Source: Acidobacteriota bacterium (GTDB lineage Bacteria; Acidobacteriota; Terriglobia; Acidiferrales; UBA7541). From it: DNA of 42,671 bases. The stretch covers positions 1 through 42,671 of the forward strand of contig JABDEK010000030.1 in assembly GCA_013287135.1 (NCBI GenBank), written 5' to 3'. Position 1 is the first letter of the stretch; every line of letters starts with the position of its first letter. Positions 34,257 through 42,671 of this stretch are shown here, piece by piece. The position numbers were made by a program, and so were the translations under genes. The notes under the pieces were generated by a model. That model ran no database searches. It saw only the letters and a list, made by a program, of their open reading frames with translations, and was not told the origin of the DNA.

Positions 34257-34447
34257 GCACTCCCCCCCATTTCATACGTTTCCGGAATCCTTCGACCCCC
34301 ACCATGCGGCTGGTTTCCGGTAGCAGGATATTAAATCCTGCCGAGCGTAAAACCTCTTGCCTTTGCGGTCAAGGTGCCAGCGTACAGACGCGGAAGAATC
34401 AGAAAGCCCGAGGATTTTTCGCCTGGTAAGTCTAAAATAAGCGCCCT

Positions 34448-35848
34448 ATGCCCAAAATTACTTTTCTAGGCGCAGCTGGAACTGTCACAGGATCGAAATA
34501 TCTGATCGAAGCCGGCGGCAAACGCCTCCTGGTGGATTGCGGCCTGTTCCAAGGCCCCAAGGAACTTCAGCAACGCAACTGGAATAATCTCCCAATCGAT
34601 CCGGCCAGCATCGATTGGGTTCTGTTGACGCACGCGCATATCGACCACACTGGCTATATACCACGGCTAGTGCAAAACGGTTTCCGCGGCCCCATTTATT
34701 CGAATGCGGCCACGCGCGAATTGTGCGAATTACTTCTGCTGGATTCGGCGCACCTGCAGGAAGAGGATGCCCAGTATGCAGCCAAGAAAAACTACAGTTC
34801 GCATCATCCTCCGCTTCCGCTTTACACCGTGGCCCAAGCGCAAACTTCCCTGGCGCAGTTTCGGGAGATTCCGCGAGCAGATGTTTTTTCGATCAGTCCG
34901 GAGTTTTCGGTGCGGCCTCACGACGCAGGACACATCCTCGGCTCCTCCTGGCTGGAGCTCACCATCACCGAAAACGGCAAGCAGACACTCGTCGTTTTCT
35001 CCGGCGATGTGGGCCGGTATGATCAGCCCATCTTGAAGGACCCTGAATCGCCGACGCACGCCGATTTTCTCCTGTGCGAGTCCACCTATGGCGATCGCGA
35101 CCATCCCACCGGCTCGGTGCCCGACGAACTGGCTGACGTAATCAACCGAGTCGCAAAGCGCGGTGGCGCAGTGGTGGCGCCTGCTTTCGCTGTGGGGCGA
35201 ACGCAGACTCTGATGTACTACTTGCGTGAACTTGAAGAAAAGCAACGCATCCCGCACCTTCCAGTTTATGTCGATAGCCCGATGGCTATTAACGTGACGG
35301 ACATTTACGTGCGCCATAAGGAAGACCACGATGCCGATTTCGTGCAACAGGAAAACCAAGGCAATCTCGATCCGCTAAACATGAAAGAAGTGCACATGAC
35401 GCGCTCGGTGGAGGATTCAAAGAGCATCAACGAAGTAGTTGCCCCGTGCATCATTATTTCGGCCAGCGGCATGGCCAACGGCGGGCGAATCCTGCATCAT
35501 CTGGCGCGTCGTCTGCCCGATTCACGCAGCGCCGTATTGCTTGTAGGCTATGAAGCGGAAGGCACGGGAGGCCGCGCGCTAGAAGATGGAGCACAATATC
35601 TTCGCATTCACGGCGAAGAAGTGCCGGTGAAAGCCGAGATTGTTAAAATTGATCAGCTATCCGCGCACGCGGGTCGTAGCGAGCTTTTGCGATGGCTTTC
35701 AGGGATTACTGCGCCACCGCGCCAGACATTCCTGGTACACGGCGAGCCTAACGCGCTTGAATCCTTCCACGGCGCTGTAACCGGCCGGTTTCACTGGCCG
35801 GTCACCGTCCCGGAGTATTTGCAGTCGATCGATTTGGGAACCCAATGA
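34448..35848 (+). CDS. Metallo-beta-lactamase/beta-CASP ribonuclease
   Basis: The 466-residue protein has the zinc-binding motif H62-A-H64-I-D66-H67 and later H-D-A-G-H-I-L-G-S and F-S-G-D-V-G. The beta-CASP domain follows with P-A-F-A-V-G-R-T-Q and the A-S-G-M-A-N-G-G-R motif, then the C-terminal S-A-H-A-G-R and V-H-G-E-P. This set is typical of the prokaryotic Ysh1/CPSF73-like RNA-processing nucleases. It is expected in the cytoplasm, acting in RNA maturation or turnover. The stop is four bases from the convergent unknown gene. Confidence 0.93.
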   Translation: MPKITFLGAAGTVTGSKYLIEAGGKRLLVDCGLFQGPKELQQRNWNNLPIDPASIDWVLLTHAHIDHTGYIPRLVQNGFRGPIYSNAATRELCELLLLDSAHLQEEDAQYAAKKNYSSHHPPLPLYTVAQAQTSLAQFREIPRADVFSISPEFSVRPHDAGHILGSSWLELTITENGKQTLVVFSGDVGRYDQPILKDPESPTHADFLLCESTYGDRDHPTGSVPDELADVINRVAKRGGAVVAPAFAVGRTQTLMYYLRELEEKQRIPHLPVYVDSPMAINVTDIYVRHKEDHDADFVQQENQGNLDPLNMKEVHMTRSVEDSKSINEVVAPCIIISASGMANGGRILHHLARRLPDSRSAVLLVGYEAEGTGGRALEDGAQYLRIHGEEVPVKAEIVKIDQLSAHAGRSELLRWLSGITAPPRQTFLVHGEPNALESFHGAVTGRFHWPVTVPEYLQSIDLGTQ

Positions 35849-35852
35849 GCGG

Positions 35853-36248
35853 TTAAGCAGTCAGCGGCAGAGCTGGATTTTGTGTGAACGCAGGAATCTC
35901 GCTTAGGCTGAATCCAAGCACAAACACTGGATGCGGCGCACCGCGGCCCCAGCGCGTGAGTTCCCACTTCGCGCGCAGGAACCTCACTTCGGGCTTTAAG
36001 GTGAGATCGAGAATCTGCCGCGTTTCTCCGCGATAGAAACGTTGCGGCATTTTCAACAGAGGCAATTTCCCAAAATCCTGCCCGTCCGCCGAGCCCCACA
36101 CCGAAATGTCCACGGATTCCTGCTCGATTTGCTCGGTGATAAACATGGTGCACATAAAGATCCGCGTTTCGCTGGCCGCAATTTCGAACGCGTGGCCTTC
36201 CCCATTGGCGCTAAGTCGCGTGCCGGGCGGAATCAAATCGAGTCTCAT
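35853..36248 (-). CDS. Conserved-looking protein of unknown function (131 aa)
   Basis: ATG 36248 begins a 131-residue protein; a TTG six bases earlier is less likely. It has no signal peptide or membrane helix. Alternating beta strands with M-R-L-D-L-I-P-P-G-T-R at the start and S-V-D-I-S-V-W-G-S-A-D-G-Q-D-F-G in the middle suggest a small beta sandwich, like a discoidin-type or galactose-binding fold. Function is unknown. It ends four bases from the beta-CASP nuclease gene and lies downstream of the aminotransferase gene on the same strand. Confidence 0.65.
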   Translation of the reverse strand: MRLDLIPPGTRLSANGEGHAFEIAASETRIFMCTMFITEQIEQESVDISVWGSADGQDFGKLPLLKMPQRFYRGETRQILDLTLKPEVRFLRAKWELTRWGRGAPHPVFVLGFSLSEIPAFTQNPALPLTA

Positions 36249-36306
36249 GTTCAATTGGCCTCTGTAGGTTAAAATCTCGCGGATTCTAGCATAGCTGCTC
36301 GCTTTT

Positions 36307-37521
36307 TCACTTCTGTCGCGCGCTAGAACTAACTTTTAACTTGGCCAGCCCTTCGGCGGCTGCTTGAAATGTCTTTTCCGTTTTGCAAAATGTGAAACGC
36401 AAATGAGTTCGGCCGTGCGCCGGATCTTGGTAAAAGCTGGAACCCGGAACGGCGGCCACGCCAATTTCCTTTACCAAGTATTTCGCAAACGCAATGTCAT
36501 CGGGAAATCCAAAGGCAGAAATATCCGTCATGATGTAATACGCACCACGCGGCTTGAAACACCGGAACTCGGCATCGGTGAGAATTCCCAGCAGGCGGTC
36601 GCGCCGCACGGTATATTCGCGGGCCAGCGTGTCGTAATACTCCTGCGGAAAATGCAACGCGGTTGCGCCCGCCTCTTGCAGCGGCGCAGCGGCTCCCACC
36701 GTAAGAAAATCGTGTACCTTGCGAATCCGCGATGTCGCCTCGGGAGGCGCGATAGCCCAGCCAACTCTCCACCCGGTCACGCTATAAGTTTTAGAGAGCG
36801 CGTTGATCGTAATAGTTCGCTCGCGCATGCCGTCCAGCGTGGCCATGGAAATGTGCCGCGCTCCGTCGTACAGCATGTGCTCGTAAATTTCGTCGGTGAT
36901 GGCGAACGCATTCCATCGTACGCAGAGATCCCGAATTTGCTCCAGTTCTGCGCGTTCAAAAACTTTCCCCGTGGGATTGTTCGGCGTATTTAGGATGATC
37001 GCTTTCGTGCGCGAACCAAACGCGCCAGCCAGTTCCTGCGGGTCGAAACTCCAATCCGGCTCGCGCAGTTTCACAAAACGCGGCTGCGCGCCGGAAAGAA
37101 TCGCGTCCGGCCCATAATTTTCGTAGAACGGTTCGAACACCACTACTTCGTCGCCCGGATTCACGATAGCCATCATCGACGACATCATCGCTTCCGTCGA
37201 TCCGCAACAAACCGTAATTTCGCGCTCCGGATCAACTTGCACGCCTTGTATGCGCGCGAATTTTTCAGCGATCGCGTTGCGCAACGATTTCGCGCCCCAC
37301 GTAATGGCGTACTGATTGATGTCGGCGGCAATCGCTTCCTGCGCCGCACGCTTGATTTCGATGGGAGCGGGAAAATCCGGGAAACCCTGCGACAAATTCA
37401 CAGCTTTATACTGGATGGCCAACCGCGTCATTTCGCGGATTACGGATTCGGTGAACTGCGCGGTCTTCGAGGAAAGTTCAGGGCGAATGCTTGCGATTCG
37501 CGGCGAGTTTGACGGGTTCAT
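36307..37521 (-). CDS. Pyridoxal-phosphate aminotransferase, class I/II
   Basis: The 404-residue cytoplasmic enzyme transfers amino groups between amino acids and 2-oxo acids. ATG 37521 is chosen over an ATG at 37536; both overlap the upstream lytic transglycosylase gene. Class signatures are present: N-L-S-Q-G-F-P-D-F, N-T-P-N-N-P-T-G-K, D-E-I-Y-E-H, and S-K-T-Y-S-V-T-G-W-R-V-G-W with the lysine that binds PLP. The C-terminus has R-x-T-F-C for carboxylate recognition. The pattern, especially Q-G-F-P-D, fits the kynurenine/methionine aminotransferase (YbdL-like) branch. Confidence 0.93.
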   Translation of the reverse strand: MNPSNSPRIASIRPELSSKTAQFTESVIREMTRLAIQYKAVNLSQGFPDFPAPIEIKRAAQEAIAADINQYAITWGAKSLRNAIAEKFARIQGVQVDPEREITVCCGSTEAMMSSMMAIVNPGDEVVVFEPFYENYGPDAILSGAQPRFVKLREPDWSFDPQELAGAFGSRTKAIILNTPNNPTGKVFERAELEQIRDLCVRWNAFAITDEIYEHMLYDGARHISMATLDGMRERTITINALSKTYSVTGWRVGWAIAPPEATSRIRKVHDFLTVGAAAPLQEAGATALHFPQEYYDTLAREYTVRRDRLLGILTDAEFRCFKPRGAYYIMTDISAFGFPDDIAFAKYLVKEIGVAAVPGSSFYQDPAHGRTHLRFTFCKTEKTFQAAAEGLAKLKVSSSARQK

Positions 37522-39724
37522 CTTTTTGACCACCATACAGCTTGCGGTAAATGTCTGCGTTGCGCGTAACTATTTCCACATATTCGCGCGTCTCGGTGAA
37601 CGGGATCGAGTCGACAAATTCAGCGAGGTCCCTGTACGATTGCCCCGCGTTCCACAAAGCCACACGGTCTTCGCCAGCATTGTACGCGGCTAGCGCCGAT
37701 TCGACACTGCCGAAATCATTTTTCAAACCCGCCACATAAATGGTGCCCAGCCTTACGTTGTAATCCGGATCCGTGAGCAGCGAATGGGAATATTTAACCT
37801 TTGCCTTCTTGGCCATTTGCCGCGCAGTCTTGGGCAAAAGCTGCATCAAACCAAACGCGTTTGCGCCGGAGTGCGCGTCAGGTTCGAATGCTGATTCCTG
37901 ACGGATCAAGCCAGCGGTTAGCATCGGATCGATTCCCGCGTGCGCGGACCATTGCCGTATCGAAGTGCCGAACGGAAGCGGATAGGCCGCGAGCCAAACG
38001 TCGTGAGGAACTTGATCGAACGGCCGCGAATCCAGTTGCGGATAAATCTGTCGCACGGTGACGATAGCGGCTCCTACATGCCCGGCAGCCACCGCAGCTT
38101 GCGCAGCCTCCAACAGAAGCCGCGGCTCGCCAGTGGACGCATAAGCGGCGCGAAGTTCGAGTTCCGCGGACGCGTCAAATGCGATTGTGCTCAACGCGTC
38201 CGCGCGCGCTTGCCGTTCAGCCGCCGCTGGCGGAATCGCACCGAGCGGCTGCGCCGGTAGAACCGGCGGGACTTTTTCCAGCACTTCCGCATTAACGACC
38301 GGCCCCGCGCCCAGTGAACGCACGCGCACCATGGCAAGACTCTCGAAATAATTCTGCGGGTAGCGTTCCTGCAATTTGCCGTAATAACCGCGCGCGAGCG
38401 ACGGATTGCCGGCTTCCTCCAGCAATCGGCCTAGCCAGTACAACGCATCGGGTGTGAACTGCGAGCCCGGGAAACGGCGAAGATGTTCTGTCAGCAGATC
38501 GCTTGCCCCCGGCTGGCGTTTTAGAACCGCGACCCATGCCACTCGCCATTGCGAAGGCTTGGCGTCCGCCATCATCGGGAAATTATCGGCGAGCCGTTTG
38601 TAATAACCGGCTGCGCGGTCGCGATCCATCTGTACCCAATAATAATTCCCGGCCAGATACAGAGCGGCTTCAGTCCACTCGCTGGCCGGCGCACGCGATG
38701 CCGCTGATTCGACTGCCGTGGCCATTTCGGTGTCACGGTGTTGCGAGCGATACCACTGCGCCAACGCGAGATATCTTTCCGCGTCCACGTCTGCATCGGC
38801 GATCTGCAGATTTAGGATCGCGGTTGGAGTGCTCCCCAGCTGCAACTCGCATTCCAGCACGCGCAATGCGGCGCGCTCGCTCGCTGCACCGGAAAGTTGC
38901 GACACCATATGCGAGTACTCGTTGCGCGCATCGCCCCACAGTTTTGCGCCGAAAAGTATTCCGGCATGCGTGAGTTGCTGATCGAGCGGAACGGGCGGAA
39001 TTTGGTCGCCAGCCTTGCCGCTGCGCAGAAAATTTAATTTCTCGCTGGCCTCGCGAGCCTGCGTGCTGGTGGGATATTGCAAATAGATTGCTTGATAGTC
39101 CTTGGCGGCCTCCGCTAGCTGGGCTGATTGCTCGTGAGCTTCGCCGCGCAGAAAAAGCAGGGCCGGGCGTTGCGACGTGAGCGCATACGCATCGAGCGCT
39201 GCCAGAGCGTCGGCGGGTTGGTTTAACGCTAGCGTGGCCGTGCCAATCGCTTGCAGAGCCTGTTCCGTCATCACCGAGTTTGGATATTTTTCGCGAAATT
39301 CCTGCAGCTGCGCCAACGCATCAGCGTCGTGGTTCAGCGCGATATTCGTTTCCGCGCTCCAGTACAGCGCGTAGTCACCCAGCAGCGGGTCGCTCTTTGC
39401 ACGCGCCAGCCATTTGGCGGCGTCTTGATAATGCGCCTTGTTGTAGTCGTGGTAGCCGAGCGCCAAGGCAGCGCGCGACGCGAGCGCTCCGGAAGATTTC
39501 TGCATGGCAAACGCGCTAAGCCGCGCATAGGCAACCGTGGGGTTTCTTTGTTTCAGACCGCGCGTCAATTGTTCGAGCTGTTTTTCACTCGGCGCAGAAG
39601 TTTTCTTCGCCGCCGCAGCCGCTGTCTTCGCTTTCGTAGTATCCGGGGATGTTGCTGCAACAGAAGTAAGAGAAAAAATCAGGCAGGCTGCCGCCACACT
39701 AATAGAGCGGACGGCGAATTTCAT
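37478..39724 (-). CDS. Soluble lytic transglycosylase with TPR-rich N-terminal half
   Basis: ATG 39724 is chosen because a signal peptide follows (residues 1-24, ending S-V-A-A). The open frame upstream has no homology and overlaps the next gene. The 748-residue protein has a long helical TPR-like superhelix (about 60-580) and a C-terminal SLT domain. In the SLT domain, catalytic E610 lies in R-Q-E-S-A-F and is followed by G-L-M-Q-L-L-P and A-Y-N-A-G-E. It cleaves peptidoglycan in the periplasm, like E. coli Slt70. The stop is inside the start of the aminotransferase gene (44-nt overlap in another frame), and the preceding gene ends 10 bp before this start. Confidence 0.93.
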   Translation of the reverse strand: MKFAVRSISVAAACLIFSLTSVAATSPDTTKAKTAAAAAKKTSAPSEKQLEQLTRGLKQRNPTVAYARLSAFAMQKSSGALASRAALALGYHDYNKAHYQDAAKWLARAKSDPLLGDYALYWSAETNIALNHDADALAQLQEFREKYPNSVMTEQALQAIGTATLALNQPADALAALDAYALTSQRPALLFLRGEAHEQSAQLAEAAKDYQAIYLQYPTSTQAREASEKLNFLRSGKAGDQIPPVPLDQQLTHAGILFGAKLWGDARNEYSHMVSQLSGAASERAALRVLECELQLGSTPTAILNLQIADADVDAERYLALAQWYRSQHRDTEMATAVESAASRAPASEWTEAALYLAGNYYWVQMDRDRAAGYYKRLADNFPMMADAKPSQWRVAWVAVLKRQPGASDLLTEHLRRFPGSQFTPDALYWLGRLLEEAGNPSLARGYYGKLQERYPQNYFESLAMVRVRSLGAGPVVNAEVLEKVPPVLPAQPLGAIPPAAAERQARADALSTIAFDASAELELRAAYASTGEPRLLLEAAQAAVAAGHVGAAIVTVRQIYPQLDSRPFDQVPHDVWLAAYPLPFGTSIRQWSAHAGIDPMLTAGLIRQESAFEPDAHSGANAFGLMQLLPKTARQMAKKAKVKYSHSLLTDPDYNVRLGTIYVAGLKNDFGSVESALAAYNAGEDRVALWNAGQSYRDLAEFVDSIPFTETREYVEIVTRNADIYRKLYGGQKDEPVKLAANRKHSP

Positions 39725-39734
39725 CCCAGCCTTC

Positions 39735-40598
39735 CTAGTGCCGCAGAACGGGCGAGGGGTAAGGATATTCTCCGAGGGTCTTGCTGTCACCCTCACCGAG
39801 GATTTCCACCATCCAGTGATGGAAGTAATCCACTGGGTGGTCCTGAATCGCGCGGAAGCGGCGGTCGTATTCTTTGCGGGCTTTATCGATTTCTCCACGC
39901 AATCTGTGACAGATGTCTTTGTGTTCGCGGCCCAGTTTAACCTCTTTCGGGCGCAATAATTTGATGTCTTGCATGGAAACTTTGGCTGCACGATTCGCGC
40001 GGCGATGCAGCTCTTTCATGTCCGACGATAGGCTTGCAACGTCGAAGGCCACAGCCTCTGGCTGCGCGGCTACCGGTTCCAGCGGGATCTCTGTGGTTAT
40101 AGACTGCCCCGCTGGCTCCTCGAGCGGCACATCTTCGGGAACCATGGTGCCCGCGGGCATTTCTGCGGGTTCTTCGGCCCATTCGGATTCGCTCTCGGGT
40201 TCTGCCTCAGCAACGGGCTGCGCTGCGACAACTTCTTCGTCTTTAACTTCGGTGCGGGTCGCGCTAGAAACTTCTTCTTCCTCTTCTACTGGGGCATTCG
40301 CTGCGGCAACCGCGCCAGCTCGTGCGCCAGATCCAGCTTCATCGCGAGGATTCAGCGCCACCGCCACGAAGTTCGAAAGTACGGACAGCCCGGCAGCCAG
40401 CGCGGCGGCGGACGTCTGTGCGCGAAGAAGCGCAGGCAAGGCGTTACTCGGACGGCTTGAAGAGCAAGCCGCAACCAAGTCGGCATACGCCTGCTGCAGC
40501 TCGTCAGCAGTGCGCTGCAGAGGAGCAAGATTGTCGCGCAAAGCGCGCGAGACCGCCTCTTCCAGAGCGTGCTCTAGCGAATTTTTCCGAGCTGTCAA
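39735..40598 (-). CDS. Protein with acidic, proline/glutamate-rich linker, unknown function
   Basis: TTG 40598 is the likely start: there is no in-frame ATG nearby, an in-frame TAG lies nine bases upstream, and an AGGT-type ribosome-binding site is present. The 287-residue product has a helical N-terminal region (1-80), a low-complexity acidic linker (about 95-190, rich in E, P, A and V) and a basic helical C-terminus. The C-terminus contains K-L-G-R-E-H-K-D-I-C-H-R-L-R. No known domain is recognised. It lies 10 bp upstream of the lytic transglycosylase gene and is likely co-expressed, which hints at a cell-envelope role. Confidence 0.65.
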   Translation of the reverse strand: MTARKNSLEHALEEAVSRALRDNLAPLQRTADELQQAYADLVAACSSSRPSNALPALLRAQTSAAALAAGLSVLSNFVAVALNPRDEAGSGARAGAVAAANAPVEEEEEVSSATRTEVKDEEVVAAQPVAEAEPESESEWAEEPAEMPAGTMVPEDVPLEEPAGQSITTEIPLEPVAAQPEAVAFDVASLSSDMKELHRRANRAAKVSMQDIKLLRPKEVKLGREHKDICHRLRGEIDKARKEYDRRFRAIQDHPVDYFHHWMVEILGEGDSKTLGEYPYPSPVLRH

Positions 40599-40791
40599 AT
40601 GGTTCTACCTATTTGAATTATGGAAACGGTAGAAGAGGGTGTCAACTGACATTCCTCCCACGCGTTCCTGAAGCAAAAAACGAGTTTTGAAGCCAAGCTG
40701 TCAAGGCAAAGGGTGACCCAGGAGGGGAGCTAAGCTGCATAATTTCTGAAACCTTACGCCGCGCGAAGAGCTGGCCGACGGCTGTGGTAGG

Positions 40792-41967
40792 ATGCCGCCA
40801 GCTCGCACAATTATGAATCCCACGCTAGCCTTCTGGAAAACTTTTCCACGGAAATCCACTTTCGTTTTCCTGGCGGGAGTTTTCTTCACCTTCAGCACCG
40901 TCGGGATTGCCAGTGACCTAGTTGAAATGGGGCGCCAGCCTGCTCTTCTCTACATTTTAATGGTCCTGATATCCGGCGTCTTCACCGCCAGCTATGCCGC
41001 CGCCGGCCTCGTTTTTCGAAAGAAAATGTGGAAAGCCTTCTTCCCAATTTTTGCCGTCCATATGTTGCTGATAAACCTGCTGCATCATTGGTTGCCTTCC
41101 TTTCCACCTCTCGTAGTCATGAACGCCGCCGATGTTTCCCATCTGCAAAGCAGACTTTCATTCGACGCGAGATGTATGTTAATTGCGATCGCGTTGGGCT
41201 ATTCCTGCTTCGTGTACGTGTTTGTTAGCGAGGGCCGGCGCTACTTCCGAGTCCATGCTGAAATGGAATTGGCCGCCGAAATCCACCACATACTCGTCCC
41301 GCCCATCGACACGAAAATCGGCGAATTTGAATTCTATGGCCGCTCGATACCCAGCGGCGAAGTGGGCGGCGACTTGATCGATGTGTTCCCGAATAATTCC
41401 GGCTGGATTGCGTATGTCGCCGACGTGTCCGGCCACGGCGTTGCGCCGGGCGTGGTAATGGCCATGGTAAAAAGCGCCGCGCGAATGCAAATCTCTTCGT
41501 GCGAAAAAAGTTCCGAGCTTCTCGGACACCTCAACTCCGTTCTGCTGCCGATCAAAAAGCCTGATATGTTCGCAACCTTCGCTTACCTGGCATGGGGCGG
41601 CGAGCGCTTGGAGTACTCGCTGGCGGGCCATCCCGCAATGCTGCTCTACCAAGCCGCTACAAATGAAGTCTCCGAAGTTTCGTGCCTCAACATGCCGCTC
41701 GGAATGTTTGACCAGCAAAACTTCGACACCGCGTCAGTGCATTGCGCTCCGGATGATTTGTTTCTGATTCTCACCGACGGCTTGCTCGAAGTTACCAACG
41801 CCAAGGGCGAGGAGTTTACTTTAACCGGGATCAAGCCGGTGATGCTCGCACATGCCACAGCGCCGCTGGACGTCGTCTTCCAGTCCATCCTGGATGCAGT
41901 CCACAGCCACGGACACGCCATCGATGACCAATCGATGTTGCTCGTGCGCTGCCACCGCGACGCCTGA
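40792..41967 (+). CDS. SpoIIE-family PP2C protein phosphatase with membrane N-terminus
   Basis: The 391-residue protein has an N-terminal block of four to five membrane helices (about 22-150) followed by a PP2C-type serine phosphatase domain of the SpoIIE/RsbU kind. Metal-binding segments are visible: G-E-V-G-G-D-L-I-D-V, V-A-D-V-S-G-H-G, and L-T-D-G-L-L-E, ending with D-D-Q-S-M-L. Such proteins dephosphorylate anti-anti-sigma factors in partner-switching pathways. No partner genes are seen here. ATG 40792 is used; ATG 40813 is possible. It is divergent to the acidic-linker gene. Confidence 0.9.
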   Translation: MPPARTIMNPTLAFWKTFPRKSTFVFLAGVFFTFSTVGIASDLVEMGRQPALLYILMVLISGVFTASYAAAGLVFRKKMWKAFFPIFAVHMLLINLLHHWLPSFPPLVVMNAADVSHLQSRLSFDARCMLIAIALGYSCFVYVFVSEGRRYFRVHAEMELAAEIHHILVPPIDTKIGEFEFYGRSIPSGEVGGDLIDVFPNNSGWIAYVADVSGHGVAPGVVMAMVKSAARMQISSCEKSSELLGHLNSVLLPIKKPDMFATFAYLAWGGERLEYSLAGHPAMLLYQAATNEVSEVSCLNMPLGMFDQQNFDTASVHCAPDDLFLILTDGLLEVTNAKGEEFTLTGIKPVMLAHATAPLDVVFQSILDAVHSHGHAIDDQSMLLVRCHRDA

Positions 41968-42037
41968 AACGCGGACAGCGAACACTCTTCCCTTACATAC
42001 GAAAAACGTCGTTGTGCCCCACGAATACGGCTTGGAT

Positions 42038-42066
42038 TTGGCTGCGTCACTTGCGGGTGGTAAACT
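42038..42066 (+). promoter_or_regulatory. Sigma-70-type promoter of ssrA
   Basis: TTGGCT at 42038-42043 and TAAACT at 42061-42066 are separated by exactly 17 bp. The tmRNA 5' end at 42078 lies 12 bases after the -10 box. Spacing and position fit a housekeeping promoter. Confidence 0.65.
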
Positions 42067-42077
42067 GTAAGTCCCAA

Positions 42078-42428
42078 GGGGGCGACACGGTTTCGACGGA
42101 AGCTGTCGCGGCCCGAAGGCATGCCGGGGCTCACTCGCCCGTAACAGAGTGAAACAACACAACTGGCAACTCACAGTTGGCACTCGCAGCCTAACTTAAA
42201 TTAGGCTACGCGCTTCCTCAGGCGTCACCTACGCGTTTGAGATGAGGCGTCACACAGTAGGCTGGCTGTCGCGTTTCGGTCCGTAATGCGGCGGCGAGAT
42301 TATCGGACTAGTTGCAAGCGCGTCTTGCCCGCTCTGAGCGCTTGCGACGAAAAAATCGGAACGGGCTAAGCATGTAGTCTTCGCGTTGCAAGGCTTCTCG
42401 GACGGGGGTTCGACTCCCCCCGCCTCCA
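42078..42428 (+). ncRNA. ssrA: Transfer-messenger RNA (tmRNA)
   Basis: The 351-nt RNA rescues stalled ribosomes and tags their products for proteolysis. The 5' end GGGGGCGACACGGTTTCGAC and the 3' end GGGGGTTCGACTCCCCC followed by CGCCTCC-A form the alanine-tRNA-like domain. Acceptor strands GGGGGCG and CGCCTCC pair with one G-U. The 3' CCA is not encoded (CCA position reads TTT). The tag frame (42153-42194) reads N-N-T-T-G-N-S-Q-L-A-L-A-A and stops at TAA. It is preceded in frame by TGA, so the resume codon is probably AAC, giving (A)NNTTGNSQLALAA. Resume position is inferred. Confidence 0.96.
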
Positions 42429-42437
42429 TTTACTAAC

Positions 42438-42451
42438 TAGTTTATAAACTA
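42438..42451. terminator. 14-bp perfect palindrome after ssrA, possible terminator
   Basis: TAGTTTA followed by TAAACTA reads the same on both strands, 10 bp past the tmRNA 3' end and followed by TTTGTTA. It could form an AT-rich terminator stem or be a protein-binding or integration site. It is weak as a terminator. Confidence 0.4.
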
Positions 42452-42480
42452 TTTGTTACACTACCAGATCGGGGTGCCAC

Positions 42481-42671
42481 CTACCGAGTGCGTTGACCGG
42501 CGCGCAGCACGCTGGCCGCATTAGTCAAATACTGCTCGTCGCTTAGGATTTCAACCAATTCGTCGGGAAATGGAGCGATCTCGCTCTGTAGATACGTCAC
42601 CAGTTCGCGGTAAATCTCCCGCCGCGCGTAGGGTGCTAGCTCGTTGCGGCGGCGCAGCGCATCCTGGATGA
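42481..42671 (-). CDS. 3' end of an unidentified gene running off the right edge
   Basis: On the minus strand, 62 residues are visible before the TAG at 42483-42481. They are helical and charged (A-L-R-R-R-N-E-L-A-P-Y-A-R-R-E-I-Y-R-E-L, then L-Q-S-E-I-A-P-F-P-D-E-L-V-E-I-L). The start lies outside the window. No family is recognised. Continuous open frame and codon pattern support a real gene converging on ssrA. Confidence 0.5.
   Translation of the reverse strand, partial: IQDALRRRNELAPYARREIYRELVTYLQSEIAPFPDELVEILSDEQYLTNAASVLRAGQRTR

Noticed and set aside
39725..39991. N-terminal extension of the lytic transglycosylase
   Set aside because: The extension overlaps the upstream gene and has no signal peptide; the internal ATG at 39724 starts a clear one.
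1..42671. CRISPR arrays or intact insertion sequences
   Set aside because: No regularly spaced short repeats, Cas-like proteins or transposases were seen; the only mobile signature is the tRNA-Ala island.

Overview
The window looks like chromosomal DNA from an Acidobacteriota bacterium (soil Terriglobia type). This is inferred from gene families and not from a marker tree. The clues are a decayed TPR/serine-threonine-kinase gene of the kind abundant in that phylum, carboxypeptidase-regulatory-like (CPR) exported proteins, small zinc-ribbon membrane proteins, and the mix of housekeeping genes. The DNA is moderately GC-rich, densely coded on both strands, and includes an intact tmRNA gene and one tRNA-Ala.

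Region 1 (1-6.3 kb) is a respiratory operon. It runs from the end of an outer-membrane barrel gene through a diheme cytochrome c, a cupredoxin/CPR protein, ccoN, a ccoO fused to two extra cytochrome c domains, ccoS, and two very small membrane genes. The last of these resembles the N-terminal anchor of CcoP. Together this is a cbb3-type cytochrome c oxidase whose CcoP function appears to have been redistributed. Region 2 (6.5-12.2 kb) holds a decayed kinase/TPR gene, a TPM-domain protein and a zinc-ribbon/DUF2628 protein. It also carries a CcoI-like copper ATPase with a SafE/TauE-like membrane protein, probably the copper supply for the oxidase.

Region 3 (12.3-21.6 kb) contains a small membrane protein, a thioredoxin-fold/DUF255 protein and a zinc-ribbon protein with a pilin-like tail. 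Remnants of a cytochrome c and a cupredoxin gene follow, then a CPR-membrane protein/YceI pair, an MMPL exporter and an exported beta-rich protein. Region 4 (21.5-28.0 kb) is a compact lipid-type cluster. A fatty acyl-AMP ligase/carrier/thioester-reductase megaenzyme faces a membrane fatty-acid desaturase and a cytochrome P450 across an apparent divergent control region. It could make an oxidised or unsaturated fatty aldehyde or alcohol and is the best candidate for undescribed chemistry.

Region 5 (28.0-32.6 kb) is an eroded integrative island at tRNA-Ala(GGC). There is a truncated integrase, a duplicated 3' half of the tRNA and fragments of a Crp-type regulator and a DUF5615 protein. The surviving cargo includes a radical SAM protein, a class II aldolase and three tiny genes. 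Region 6 (32.7-42.7 kb) is ordinary core genome: a metallophosphoesterase, a PagL-like outer-membrane protein, a beta-CASP nuclease, an aminotransferase, a TPR lytic transglycosylase, a SpoIIE phosphatase, ssrA with a visible promoter, and the 3' end of a further gene on the minus strand.
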